In this document: positions 1 through 9,400 of the stretch, piece by piece
Numbering within the stretch: position 1 is the first letter of the stretch
Layout of the letters: every line of letters begins with the position of its first letter
Origin: Tritrichomonas foetus
Lineage: Eukaryota; Parabasalia; Tritrichomonadida; Tritrichomonadidae
Reading direction: 5' to 3'
DNA length: 31,354 nt
NCBI GenBank assembly: GCA_001839685.1
Contig: MLAK01000755.1
Coordinates: 1-31,354 of the forward strand
Notes under the pieces: model-generated
What the model was told of the DNA's origin: nothing
Database searches by the model: none
What the model saw: only the letters and a program-made list of their open reading frames with translations
Made by a program: the position numbers and the translations under genes

Positions 1-35
1 TTAGTGATTTTTGTTAGTGATTTCGTTAGTGATTT
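1..35. repeat. Short direct repeats at the left edge
   Basis: The 10-mer TTAGTGATTT occurs three times, at 1-10, 14-23 and 26-35, separated by 2-3 bases. The first copy touches the window edge, so the array may continue to the left. Related T-rich, G-containing sequence follows to about 115 without a clear unit. No gene is visible here. Confidence 0.8.
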
Positions 36-326
36 ATGTTTAATTTTGGTTTTGATAAAATTTTTAATGTGAATTTGTTGGGTTTGATGAAATTTAATGT
101 TTAAATTTGTTTTTTTTTCGTTTGTTTTCTCATTCATGAAATTTTCAGTTGGGATTTTTTGAGCGAAGCGCAAAAAATCACAACTGTATAACCTACTTTA
201 TATTATTAAAATTCATTATCATGACAAAATGTTGATCGTATATAATAAAAGACAATAATTTGTTTTACAATTAAAATTTTAGTTTATTAACAAATAAAAA
301 GATATCTAATTGGTTAAATTAGTTAA
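36..326. other. Intergenic region 3' of the CLASP-like gene
   Basis: This AT-rich stretch lies downstream of the minus-strand gene that ends at 327. It has no open frame of note. Its only clear structure is the hairpin at 146-186. Confidence 0.6.
146..186. other. Long perfect-type hairpin with a GCGAAGC loop
   Basis: The left arm at 146-161 and right arm at 171-186 are inverted repeats matching at 15 of 16 positions. The 9-base loop at 162-170 contains GCGAAGC (163-169). That heptamer is known to form an exceptionally stable DNA mini-hairpin with a GAA triloop. The hairpin starts about 140 bp beyond the stop codon of the minus-strand CLASP-like gene, so it could act in transcript 3' end formation or be a fold-back element. 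The structure is seen directly; the role is not known. Confidence 0.75.
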
Positions 327-2873
327 TTACACATTTTGGGCTGCTTGCTTTCTTTTGGTTAAGTATAGTTCAATGATTTTTTGGTGTTTTGAAGAAATCT
401 TTTTAGAGTATTTTCCAAATTGTTTTGGTATCTTAAACTTAAATTCGACAAATATAATTACTGCAATTCTTCGAATAACTGTTGTGTCTGAATCAAGGAG
501 AGGAGAAAGCTGATTAAAGGTTTCAGGTAAATATTTTTCTAATATTAAAGGTGATGAAGCTTGGAAAAACTTACTAATAAGAGTAAGAACTAACTCTTCT
601 TTTTCATCTGTTTCTTGTTCGAAATATAAATTGAGAACCATTGAAAAGATAGCTTTATCATTCATCAAATTCAATAAGCAGGAGACTGTTTGTTCTTGAA
701 GTTCTCGATCTTCAGTTGAAATTAAGTTTAATAATGGTTCAACTAAATAAACAAATGAAACTGCAGTTAGTCTTTCAATAAAGTTATATGTAACAAATCT
801 TTGTCCATTGTTACCCTCTTCAATTAAAGGCTTTAATTCTTCAAATAAATATTCTTGAACTTGTGGGATCATTTGTGGATTAGCAATTAATCTACTATTT
901 AATTTATCAGCATCATCTGAACAGTCTGTTCTTGCTTTAAGCTTCATAACAATAACTTCAACTGTTTGATCACTTGATGATGATGGTTTATTGCCAACTA
1001 AATCCCCAATGATTTCGGCACCTTCGCTTCCCCTATTAAATTCAACTAGCCTCTTCAAAAACTTGTTCATTTTATCATTCATTTCAAAATCAATATGATG
1101 AGAAATAATTACACAGAAAAATTTAAAGGCATATTGATACTGAGTACTTCTGCAGGATGAAAATTCATCAATAAGCATTTTAGAACCAAAATATTCTATG
1201 GATGTTAAAATTAGCCATTCATTACATCTAAAAGCAATAATCAATGGCATTATTTCTTCTCTGAAATTATCTGGGAAGTTTTCAAATAATGGTGGAAGGA
1301 TTGTTTCCCATTCTTCAACTTGAGGAATAAAGTTTGCTGCTGCAATAATTGAAGGGCATAATACATCTTCAAGCCCATCGAATTTGTCAAATCTTTCATT
1401 ATCAATGAGTTCAGTTAAACATTCTTGGAATGATTCAGCATCACCCATTGTTTTAGGAGGCATATATGAATCAATTTCATTGTCAAATGGGTCTGGTTGA
1501 ACAGGTTTTCGTTTAATGACCATTTTAGAATATGATGATAATGTTTTCTTCACTTGCCTTTTAGGTGTTGATGTTGGTGACTTATTAGTGGATATCATGT
1601 TCGATGCAATGCTTGATTGTATATTTGATGTTTCAATATCTGCCGATTTACTTGATTTGATTGATGATTTTGTTGAAGATCTTATTGACGATTTACTGGA
1701 GACATCTAAAGGAGGTTCCCTTTTTGGAGTTGTTGGTGTGGCAGCTCTTTTAGTTGGTGTAGCTGATCGAGAATGTATCGATGATTTTACAAATTTAACA
1801 CTTGGTGTGATTGTTTGTTGACCTTTCTGGGAATTCAACTGTTGTTTTCTTCGATTTGGAGTATTTACTGCCGGTGAGCATGCGGGTGATGGTGAGTCCA
1901 TTGGAATTGATTGATGGAAATCTGGTGTCTTTATTGCCTTTATTGGTGAATATTCGATTAAATCTTCATCTTTTTCCATTGGTGTTTCCTTTGGACTTTC
2001 ATTGAATTGTTTTTTGGTTGGTATTAAAACATGCTTCTTGATAGGTTTTGTGTTTTTACTAAGTCTTGTTGTTGCAGGTATTCGCTTTATATTATCACAT
2101 CCATTTTCATTATTTCTTCCAGATTTTGGTGTATAAGATGATTTTCTTAATGAATTTTGACAATCATTTGATTCAGGTACATTTTCACCTTTTAAGAGAG
2201 AAATGCCTGATCGAGCAATTTTTCTCACTGTTTGAGATGCATCATCTTTCATTATATTAAAAGCATTAGAAATCTGTGGTCGTAAAGCTAACATCAAAGA
2301 TGAAGGCCATGATGATAAAATCACATGAAGAGCTTCTGCAACTGTGGCCTTATGTTGGTTGCATCTTGATAGAATTTTAGAAAGGAATAAATTGAGTGTC
2401 TTTGGATGCTGAACATAACGAGCAATAGACATCAGTGCAAAATGACATGAATTTGAAATAACTGCTGTTCCATGAGTTAATTGTTTAAAAAGTGCAGGAA
2501 TGATAATCTTAATTGATGTTACATAGCGATCTTGGAAAACTTGGGCTGATGCAGCAACTAGTAATGATCCTGTTCTAACTAATGCTGAACGTAAATCAGA
2601 TACACAGGCAGCTACTTCTGATGCAATGAATGAATAATCGGTTTGATAATAATTATCGATTCCACCTTTCAAGCAAGAAATGGCAAGTTTTAATCCTTCG
2701 GCGCGAATTGACCAATCTTCTCTGTTTCTTAATTTGTATTCGATTTCTTGAATTAATGTTTCCGCATCGCTTGGTGAATCAATAATTTCTTCTTCAACGA
2801 TATCAAATGGATTTTCAAATTGTTCCATGAGTTTTTTTGTCTCAACAGAGTCTACTCTCCTCTCGCACATCAT
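327..2873 (-). CDS. CLASP-like TOG-domain microtubule-associated protein
   Basis: Intact 848-residue frame. Residues of roughly 30-235 form an all-helical HEAT/TOG-like array. It contains the CLASP_N-like pattern with WSIRAEGLK near the start, paired helices, and a VRKIARSGISLL repeat near residue 220. A long Ser/Thr/Pro/Lys-rich basic linker follows (about 235-475), typical of the microtubule-binding linker of CLASP family proteins. A second helical repeat region covers about 480-830. Family knowledge: CLASP proteins bind microtubule plus ends and promote rescue. I chose the first of two adjacent ATG codons. A TGTACGTT element lies 17 bases upstream, in inverted orientation. The next gene upstream is a tRNA on the other strand. 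It could instead be another TOG/HEAT protein, since assignment rests on architecture rather than a diagnostic motif. Confidence 0.75.
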   Translation of the reverse strand: MMCERRVDSVETKKLMEQFENPFDIVEEEIIDSPSDAETLIQEIEYKLRNREDWSIRAEGLKLAISCLKGGIDNYYQTDYSFIASEVAACVSDLRSALVRTGSLLVAASAQVFQDRYVTSIKIIIPALFKQLTHGTAVISNSCHFALMSIARYVQHPKTLNLFLSKILSRCNQHKATVAEALHVILSSWPSSLMLALRPQISNAFNIMKDDASQTVRKIARSGISLLKGENVPESNDCQNSLRKSSYTPKSGRNNENGCDNIKRIPATTRLSKNTKPIKKHVLIPTKKQFNESPKETPMEKDEDLIEYSPIKAIKTPDFHQSIPMDSPSPACSPAVNTPNRRKQQLNSQKGQQTITPSVKFVKSSIHSRSATPTKRAATPTTPKREPPLDVSSKSSIRSSTKSSIKSSKSADIETSNIQSSIASNMISTNKSPTSTPKRQVKKTLSSYSKMVIKRKPVQPDPFDNEIDSYMPPKTMGDAESFQECLTELIDNERFDKFDGLEDVLCPSIIAAANFIPQVEEWETILPPLFENFPDNFREEIMPLIIAFRCNEWLILTSIEYFGSKMLIDEFSSCRSTQYQYAFKFFCVIISHHIDFEMNDKMNKFLKRLVEFNRGSEGAEIIGDLVGNKPSSSSDQTVEVIVMKLKARTDCSDDADKLNSRLIANPQMIPQVQEYLFEELKPLIEEGNNGQRFVTYNFIERLTAVSFVYLVEPLLNLISTEDRELQEQTVSCLLNLMNDKAIFSMVLNLYFEQETDEKEELVLTLISKFFQASSPLILEKYLPETFNQLSPLLDSDTTVIRRIAVIIFVEFKFKIPKQFGKYSKKISSKHQKIIELYLTKRKQAAQNV

Positions 2874-2890
2874 TTTTATATAATGTTTGC

Positions 2891-2898
2891 TGTACGTT
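2891..2898. promoter_or_regulatory. TGTACGTT element upstream of the CLASP-like gene
   Basis: TGTACGTT lies 17 bases upstream of the minus-strand start codon at 2873, reading as AACGTACA in the gene's direction. The same 8-mer lies 23 and 8 bases upstream of the starts at 12291 and 15952. The regulatory role is inferred from this placement only. Confidence 0.35.
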
Positions 2899-2982
2899 AA
2901 ATAAAAACTTTTGAAAATGAAATCCTAAATACCTAGTGATGAATTTGAGAACACTAGAAGAAAATATTTTGAGAAATCGCTT

Positions 2983-3054
2983 GTCCCAGTAGTATAATGG
3001 TTAGAATAGATCCTTGACACGGATCAGACAGCGGTTCGATTCCGCTCTGGGACA
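2983..3054 (+). tRNA. tRNA-Val (anticodon GAC)
   Basis: A 72-base cloverleaf can be folded by eye. The 7-bp acceptor stem GTCCCAG/CTGGGAC is perfect and is followed by discriminator A. The D arm carries GGTTA. The anticodon stem GATCC/GGATC encloses the loop TTGACAC, giving anticodon GAC at 3015-3017. The variable loop has 4 bases, and the 5-bp T stem AGCGG/CCGCT encloses TTCGATT. Internal A-box-like and B-box (GGTTCGATTCC) sequences are present. There is no intron and CCA is not encoded, as expected for a eukaryotic nuclear tRNA gene. Confidence 0.95.
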
Positions 3055-3065
3055 TTTTTTTTTTT
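3055..3065 (+). terminator. RNA polymerase III T-run terminator
   Basis: Eleven consecutive T residues follow the discriminator base of the tRNA-Val gene directly, as expected for Pol III termination. Confidence 0.85.
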
Positions 3066-3408
3066 CTTTTCTGTTCAATTGTGTAATTATTATAATATAA
3101 CTATCTGCTTGAATAGAAGTTCAGATTTTTCTTTTTATGTTTCCATAAACCTGATTTTAACAATAACTTGATTCCTTCAACATATCAGTTATATTACCTT
3201 CTCTCAGACATCATGTTCACAAGTTTTATATAAAGTCTTCCTAGAATTTCCACACCCTCATAAGAAACAAAATGAATCAACTTATTTATTATCTAATTTG
3301 TGAAGGGGAGAAAAAAATCAACAAAAAATTAAGATAAAATCAATATTTCTCCTATTTATTTACTTATTTGTAAAAATTCTAATGAATTGACATTTGAGAT
3401 GCTAATTT
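3066..3408. other. Intergenic spacer, nothing recognised
   Basis: AT-rich sequence between the tRNA terminator and the 3' end of the giant minus-strand gene. I see no open frame, repeat or structured element in it. Confidence 0.5.
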
Positions 3409-6400
3409 TTAAAGCTCACTTTGGCTTTCAGTTTTATCAGATACAGATGAACTGTTTGAAGAAACTGATGATTTTTCAGCATTTTGTTTTCGCTTGAGAA
3501 CCACAATGACAACAACAACAACGATAACAATAACTGCAATAACTCCAATCACTATTCCAACGATCATTCCAGTATTTGATGGCTCTTCTGAATCTTGTGG
3601 TTCATTTTCACCTGATGTTTCTCCTTCAGAATTGAAAATAGTGATATCACTATCATTCATGACCATTAAAACAAGAGAAATATATTGATCTTCTAATAAA
3701 TCATTTACAATTTTCTTTGAAGAAAATATATTTTCTTTTTGATTCGTAGTAATTAGTTTGGTTTGTATCTTTTGTTGAGTTGGTTTAGCTGGTTCACTTC
3801 CAACAACACATGAATATGAAAAGTCAATTGATATATCATCTGGTTTGGTGAAAGTTGAAATTGTTTTCCATTCTTCACAATTCCAATTATATCCGGAAAT
3901 AATTTCTTTTCCTTTTTGGAAATCTGAAATAATATCTTCTTCTTTTTGATTTTCAAAATCTAATTTAATTATAATCGATTTAGGTATTTGTGCATGACTA
4001 CTTGATTTTCCAAGGTCAAGTTTTGGAAGTTGACCTTGATCTTCAGAAAACACAATTTCTGATTCTTTTTCAAACTTAATTTGGTCATTTTCAGATGCTT
4101 TAAGAACCGATGAACCACTCATACTTAATGTTGAATCAATTGTTAACTTTTTTGCAGTAATAGTTGATCCACTTGCAATGGATACATTTTCAATTTTGAT
4201 TTCTTTTTCTTCCATAGTATCAATATCAACGCCATTTAATGTAGTTTGACCTTGAAGATTTATTTCTTCTCGTTCAATAGCTCCTTCTTCATTAACGACT
4301 CCTGCAATTATTCCATTATTAGTTGGAGGTTTTGGTTTACCATCGTAGATTTTAACATATGTGGAACCTGAGATAAAAGAAGGAATTGACTTTATTCCTT
4401 TTAATGTAATGTAATTGTTGTTGGCGTTAATTTGCAAAGGATACTCAGAAGGAATCTGTGACCAACCTCCTTCAAATGATATTGATCCTTCATTATTTAG
4501 TGTGATAGTAGTTGAAATACTATCAAGGGATTTTTGGTTTACATTCTGGCTCAGAGTTAATATTATTCGAACAATTGAGCCTGTCAATATAAGATCATAT
4601 TCCCTAGATTTCATGACTGTATTTGGAATGAGATCTGTTAACGTAAATTCACTAACAAAATTATGAATCTTTAATTTTCGAACTTCACTATGGGAAACAA
4701 TACGAGAACTTATATAATCACTTTCAACAACACTTGATTCATAATCAATAGAAATATCTTTTGCATATGAAACATGGCTTAATTTTATTGAACATTCTTT
4801 AAAGGAAACATAATTAGATAAAATAACATTTGAAATATCAATAATAATGCTATTTAATGTCAACTTCATATTAATTTGATTGTTTTCTCCTGAAAGAATG
4901 AATGTGCTTTGAATTGAAAGCTCTGAAATTGTAATATCCTTATTAACATCAATTGCCAATTTTTCAATATTGTGTGGAATAATATTTGGTTGGAACTCTT
5001 CTTGATTATAATAATACTGATAATCGTCAATTTCATCTTTTATACATTTCTTTCCAACACATATTTTCATTGGAAGTTCCTTATTTGATCGATATTGTGA
5101 TTTCATAATCAGGTTTCTTTCCGTTTTGATAACAGTAAATAAATGTAATTCTTTTCGGAATCCATGAATATCTACATTAGGATATTCAAAAGTATTAATA
5201 TGATGAATTCCAAATGTTTTCAAAATTTCCCAAGGTTGTGAGCATAAATCTTCATTATCATTAATTAGTTCCTGCGATTTAGAATATGTAAAAACGAGTG
5301 TTGTTGCTTTAATTTCTTTGGTATCTTCCACCACAATAGCATTCATATATTTGCTTGTAATATCGATTTGAATAGGGAAGATATTATTTTCTGAATTGAT
5401 TTCTAATTCTGGTAGAATTAATTTTGTGTTACTTAAAATATTTAATGTTGATTCTTTCTCAAAACGAAGTTGTTTAATAATTATCTCTGTTTCTTTCGAT
5501 TTCAAAACATTATTTTTTCCTTTATATCGAAGATAAGGAAGTTTAGTAATTTTTGTACCTAGAGAAACTTCACTACTATCAGAAAATTCGAAATTAATAG
5601 GAATAAAATATTCTTTATTTTGAGGGGTTTCATTATCATTGGTGGAAATAGATAGTTGAATCTTTAGTGAATTTGACTCAGGATTATTTTTTGATGATTT
5701 CATAATAAATTTCATATTACCATTTTCATTTTCTCCCAAATTATCAGTGATTAATTGTGTTTCTACTTTGACATTAGGTGAATCAATATTAAATATCAGA
5801 CGAGCAGCTGGTTCAGATACCAATGTAAAAGCTATTGATGAAATATTAAGATTAATATTTTTCGTTCCTTTCATTGATTCTGTTTGTTTATCAAATATGT
5901 ATAACAACGGACCTGATGTAAATGAAACATATTCAGAATTAATATTTAAGTAATACACTTTCTTTTCTTCTTCGCTAGATGCTGTTGGAGGTTCAACAAG
6001 ATTTATTTGTTGATTAAGATAAATATTATTACTATTCAACAAACTATCAATATCACTATCAATATCATCAATATAAATTTTATAGTTGGATTCATATTTC
6101 AATCCTGATGAAGTCATTGAAAGTGATTTCCAATGAATTTCTGGTATTTCTTCTACATTTGGTAATTTAGTTATTACTGATTTCAATTTCAAAGAAAATA
6201 ATCGTGCGAGATTAAAATTCAAGAGTTGAACTTCTATATTTTGATTTTCACTTTTCTGGCCAACTAAAATCAATGTTTGAATCTCGTTGGACATATCAAA
6301 ATTTAAATCCACTTTATTAAAGAATAATACTTCGATATTTTTGTCATCTCCAATAATTGAAGTTAAATCACCTGTTGAAGATATATCTGATTCTTGTGAA

Positions 6401-9400
6401 ATTTCAATTGTTTTACATTCCTCTTTAGTTCCAACGCATATTTTTCTTGTTGGTCTTTCTTTTAAGTCACTAATTATTTCGGCAAAATTATGATAAATAA
6501 AAGGTGATGAATATGATTCTCCAGTAATTTTAATGTTATTTTCATTACAATATAAATCATATTTAGAATTTTGAGTTTGATACCATTCGCCAAATAAGGA
6601 AATTGTTGTATCTTGATAAATTGTCATTTCTAAATTAACAGAGTATTCGGCATCAATTGCAAAATTTAATGAAGGATTTAACAAATGCAATTTTAATGTA
6701 TTAGTATTTATTATTGGTCCATTTCCTATATTATTATTATTTCTAAATTGTATTCCTGATGATGTAATTAATATATCTGCTATCTCTTTTGTTGGATTGA
6801 TTGTTAATTCTTCATATCGAATTGTGGTTCTTAATTGAGTAAATGATTCATAATCACATACTATCTTTAACTGACTAGAAATGCTATCCTGTAATGAGAA
6901 GAATGAATCATGTAACACAAATAATATTATATCAGGAAGTTTAGAAATAGTTGCAGAGATTTGTGAAAGTTCAATTTTGGTTATTGTGGTTGAAGAAACG
7001 GATAATTCAGAAACGATACCTTCTCCTAGAATATTTAAATTCACAATATTTTTTGTTATTTTAATGACTGCATTTTGTTTATTCATTTTTATATTTAATG
7101 TTTCCAATTTCGAAATACCTGATAAATATTGAAATTGTTCATCATCAAAATTAGAATCAAGCAAATATCCTTGTGGGCATTCATGATTTTCTGGATTTGA
7201 AAAACACACTGTCATTGGAAGAGTATTAATTTCTTTCAGATGAATATTAATTGAATTACTTGTTGTTTCTAATGAAAAAATGTGGTGATCTTCCCGAAAT
7301 CCATGATTGTCAAACTCTGATGTATATGTTAATGAAATGACTTTGCTTGATTCCTCAGATATTGTTGTCAAGATATGAATGATTTCTATTAAATCAAATG
7401 GCATATTAGATATTGTTTCTGCTTGCTGATTGACTAATTCAATGTTGTTAATATTACGAATTGCAGGAATAATAACTTTTGATGATCCTTTCGAAGAGAT
7501 TCCAAATTTAAAAGGTGTATCAACTTCTGATTGATAATCATTAATGATAACAATCATTTTTTCTGAGGCCAACATTATGCTTCCTTCAAGTTTTAATTGA
7601 TAGATATTAATTGTCATAGAATCTTCTTTCAATTCCCATGTAGCTGCTTCTCCACCTTCTTTTTGAACTTCTTCAATTTGAAAGATAACACTTTTGAGAA
7701 TATTAAGATATAGATTAATATTTTGTTCAGATAAAATAGAATTAGAAAAAAGAACTATTAATGATTCTTTGTTCCAATTCATTTTTATGTTAGATATTGA
7801 ATTACTTCCCTGGTTGCAATCAAAATGTAATTTGGAAACGTGTGATAAAGTAATATCAATATCGATAGAAGAGTCACCTGAACATTCTATTTGAAATTCT
7901 TTATCAACATCCTCTTCACTATCATAGAGAGTTAAATCCTGACAATGAATTACGTGTTCTTCGTTATTGATGAGAAAACTGACTATTCCTGAGATAGTAC
8001 CATATTTGAGAGTTGTATTGCCAAGAGAATGAATTGAAACAGAATACCCAAATAATTCTACAGAAGATGAGTTAATCGTGGCAAGATCTATATCAAGATC
8101 AAAAAATGCGAGTGTATTCGATATACTTGTACTAATAATTGATTGTCGACAATAAAAATTACACTCGAGCTGATTCTCAAAATTGATAGAAATATTTGAT
8201 ATATTAAGCCCTATAACATCATTAGAATTAAGGCCTGTAATATTAAGTTTATTATCTATTGATGAACTGTGAATTTCAAAATATTTCTTTTTCATTAAAT
8301 TTGAATCAATTGAATCACTTTTTGTTAAATAAATTTTAAAAATAGTGGTATTTTCAATTGAATTCAACATTTCATTAATTGATGAATAGTGATGCTCATA
8401 TTCTGATGGGCAACTTTGGACACCAATACATGCTTTGAACTCTTGAATTTCTTTAATAAAGCTTAACTTAACACCACTTTCATCAAATTGTATTCCTAAT
8501 ATTGAATCATCATTCTTAAATCCATAAGTTTCAGAAGATCCATAACTGATTTTTAGTTGATTATTATCATTAAAATTAGGAATATCCCAGAGTATATATG
8601 GCGAATTATTTCGAAGATTCATAATTTCAGACTCTGTAACGACTCTAGATGAAAATTGTGGATGTAAATAAAGAGTCCATATTGAAGTAGATTCTTGATC
8701 TATGATTGAATCCCAATCAAATAAAACAGGATACTTTGAGCGAACCTGTCCAATTGACTCACCATTAAATATATATTTGAATGGTATCAAATTAATATTG
8801 GAGGTTGGTAATATATAATTGTAAATATTGATTTCAATATTGGGATAAATAGTCATAGATGTGTCTATTTCATAATTCAATATTCCAATCGAAATTTTCT
8901 CATTGTTTTGAGCAGATACTATCTCAGGTGTGTATCCTAAGGCATCAATATAAGGAACATCAATTGAAGTAACAATTCTGCGTGCTTTAATAATACAGTT
9001 CCTCAGATCGCCGGATAACAAAACTTGACTATCATCTGATTGAGATGACAAATATGTAAATGTTATTTTTGTGAATCTATGATTTCCTGATGAAATCAAT
9101 TGAACATAATCACAATTAGATCCAATTATTAATTCATCAAGTAATGGAAAAATAAATTTTTTACGATCTTTAAGTGAGATATCAATGAAATCATCAGCAA
9201 TATTAATAATTGGAATTTCAGTTTTAGACATGGTGAGCAATTTTAGGGAATTAACTTTCAAATTTTGATGAATATCTTCACTTATACATGATAAAGGTAA
9301 AAATGGTTGAATATTGGTAAATATAATTTCATTGCAGCCTTCATATTTCTTTAGGTCACTAATATCATCCAAATAAACATGGCATTTTACGTATGCTTTG

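Noticed and set aside
1516..1821. 101-codon plus-strand frame
   Set aside because: It lies antisense inside the CLASP-like gene's low-complexity Ser/Thr/Lys linker, which explains the long open frame.
2983..3054. tRNA-Asp, suggested by the D-arm and T-arm resemblance
   Set aside because: The anticodon loop TTGACAC gives anticodon GAC, which reads valine codons, not aspartate.
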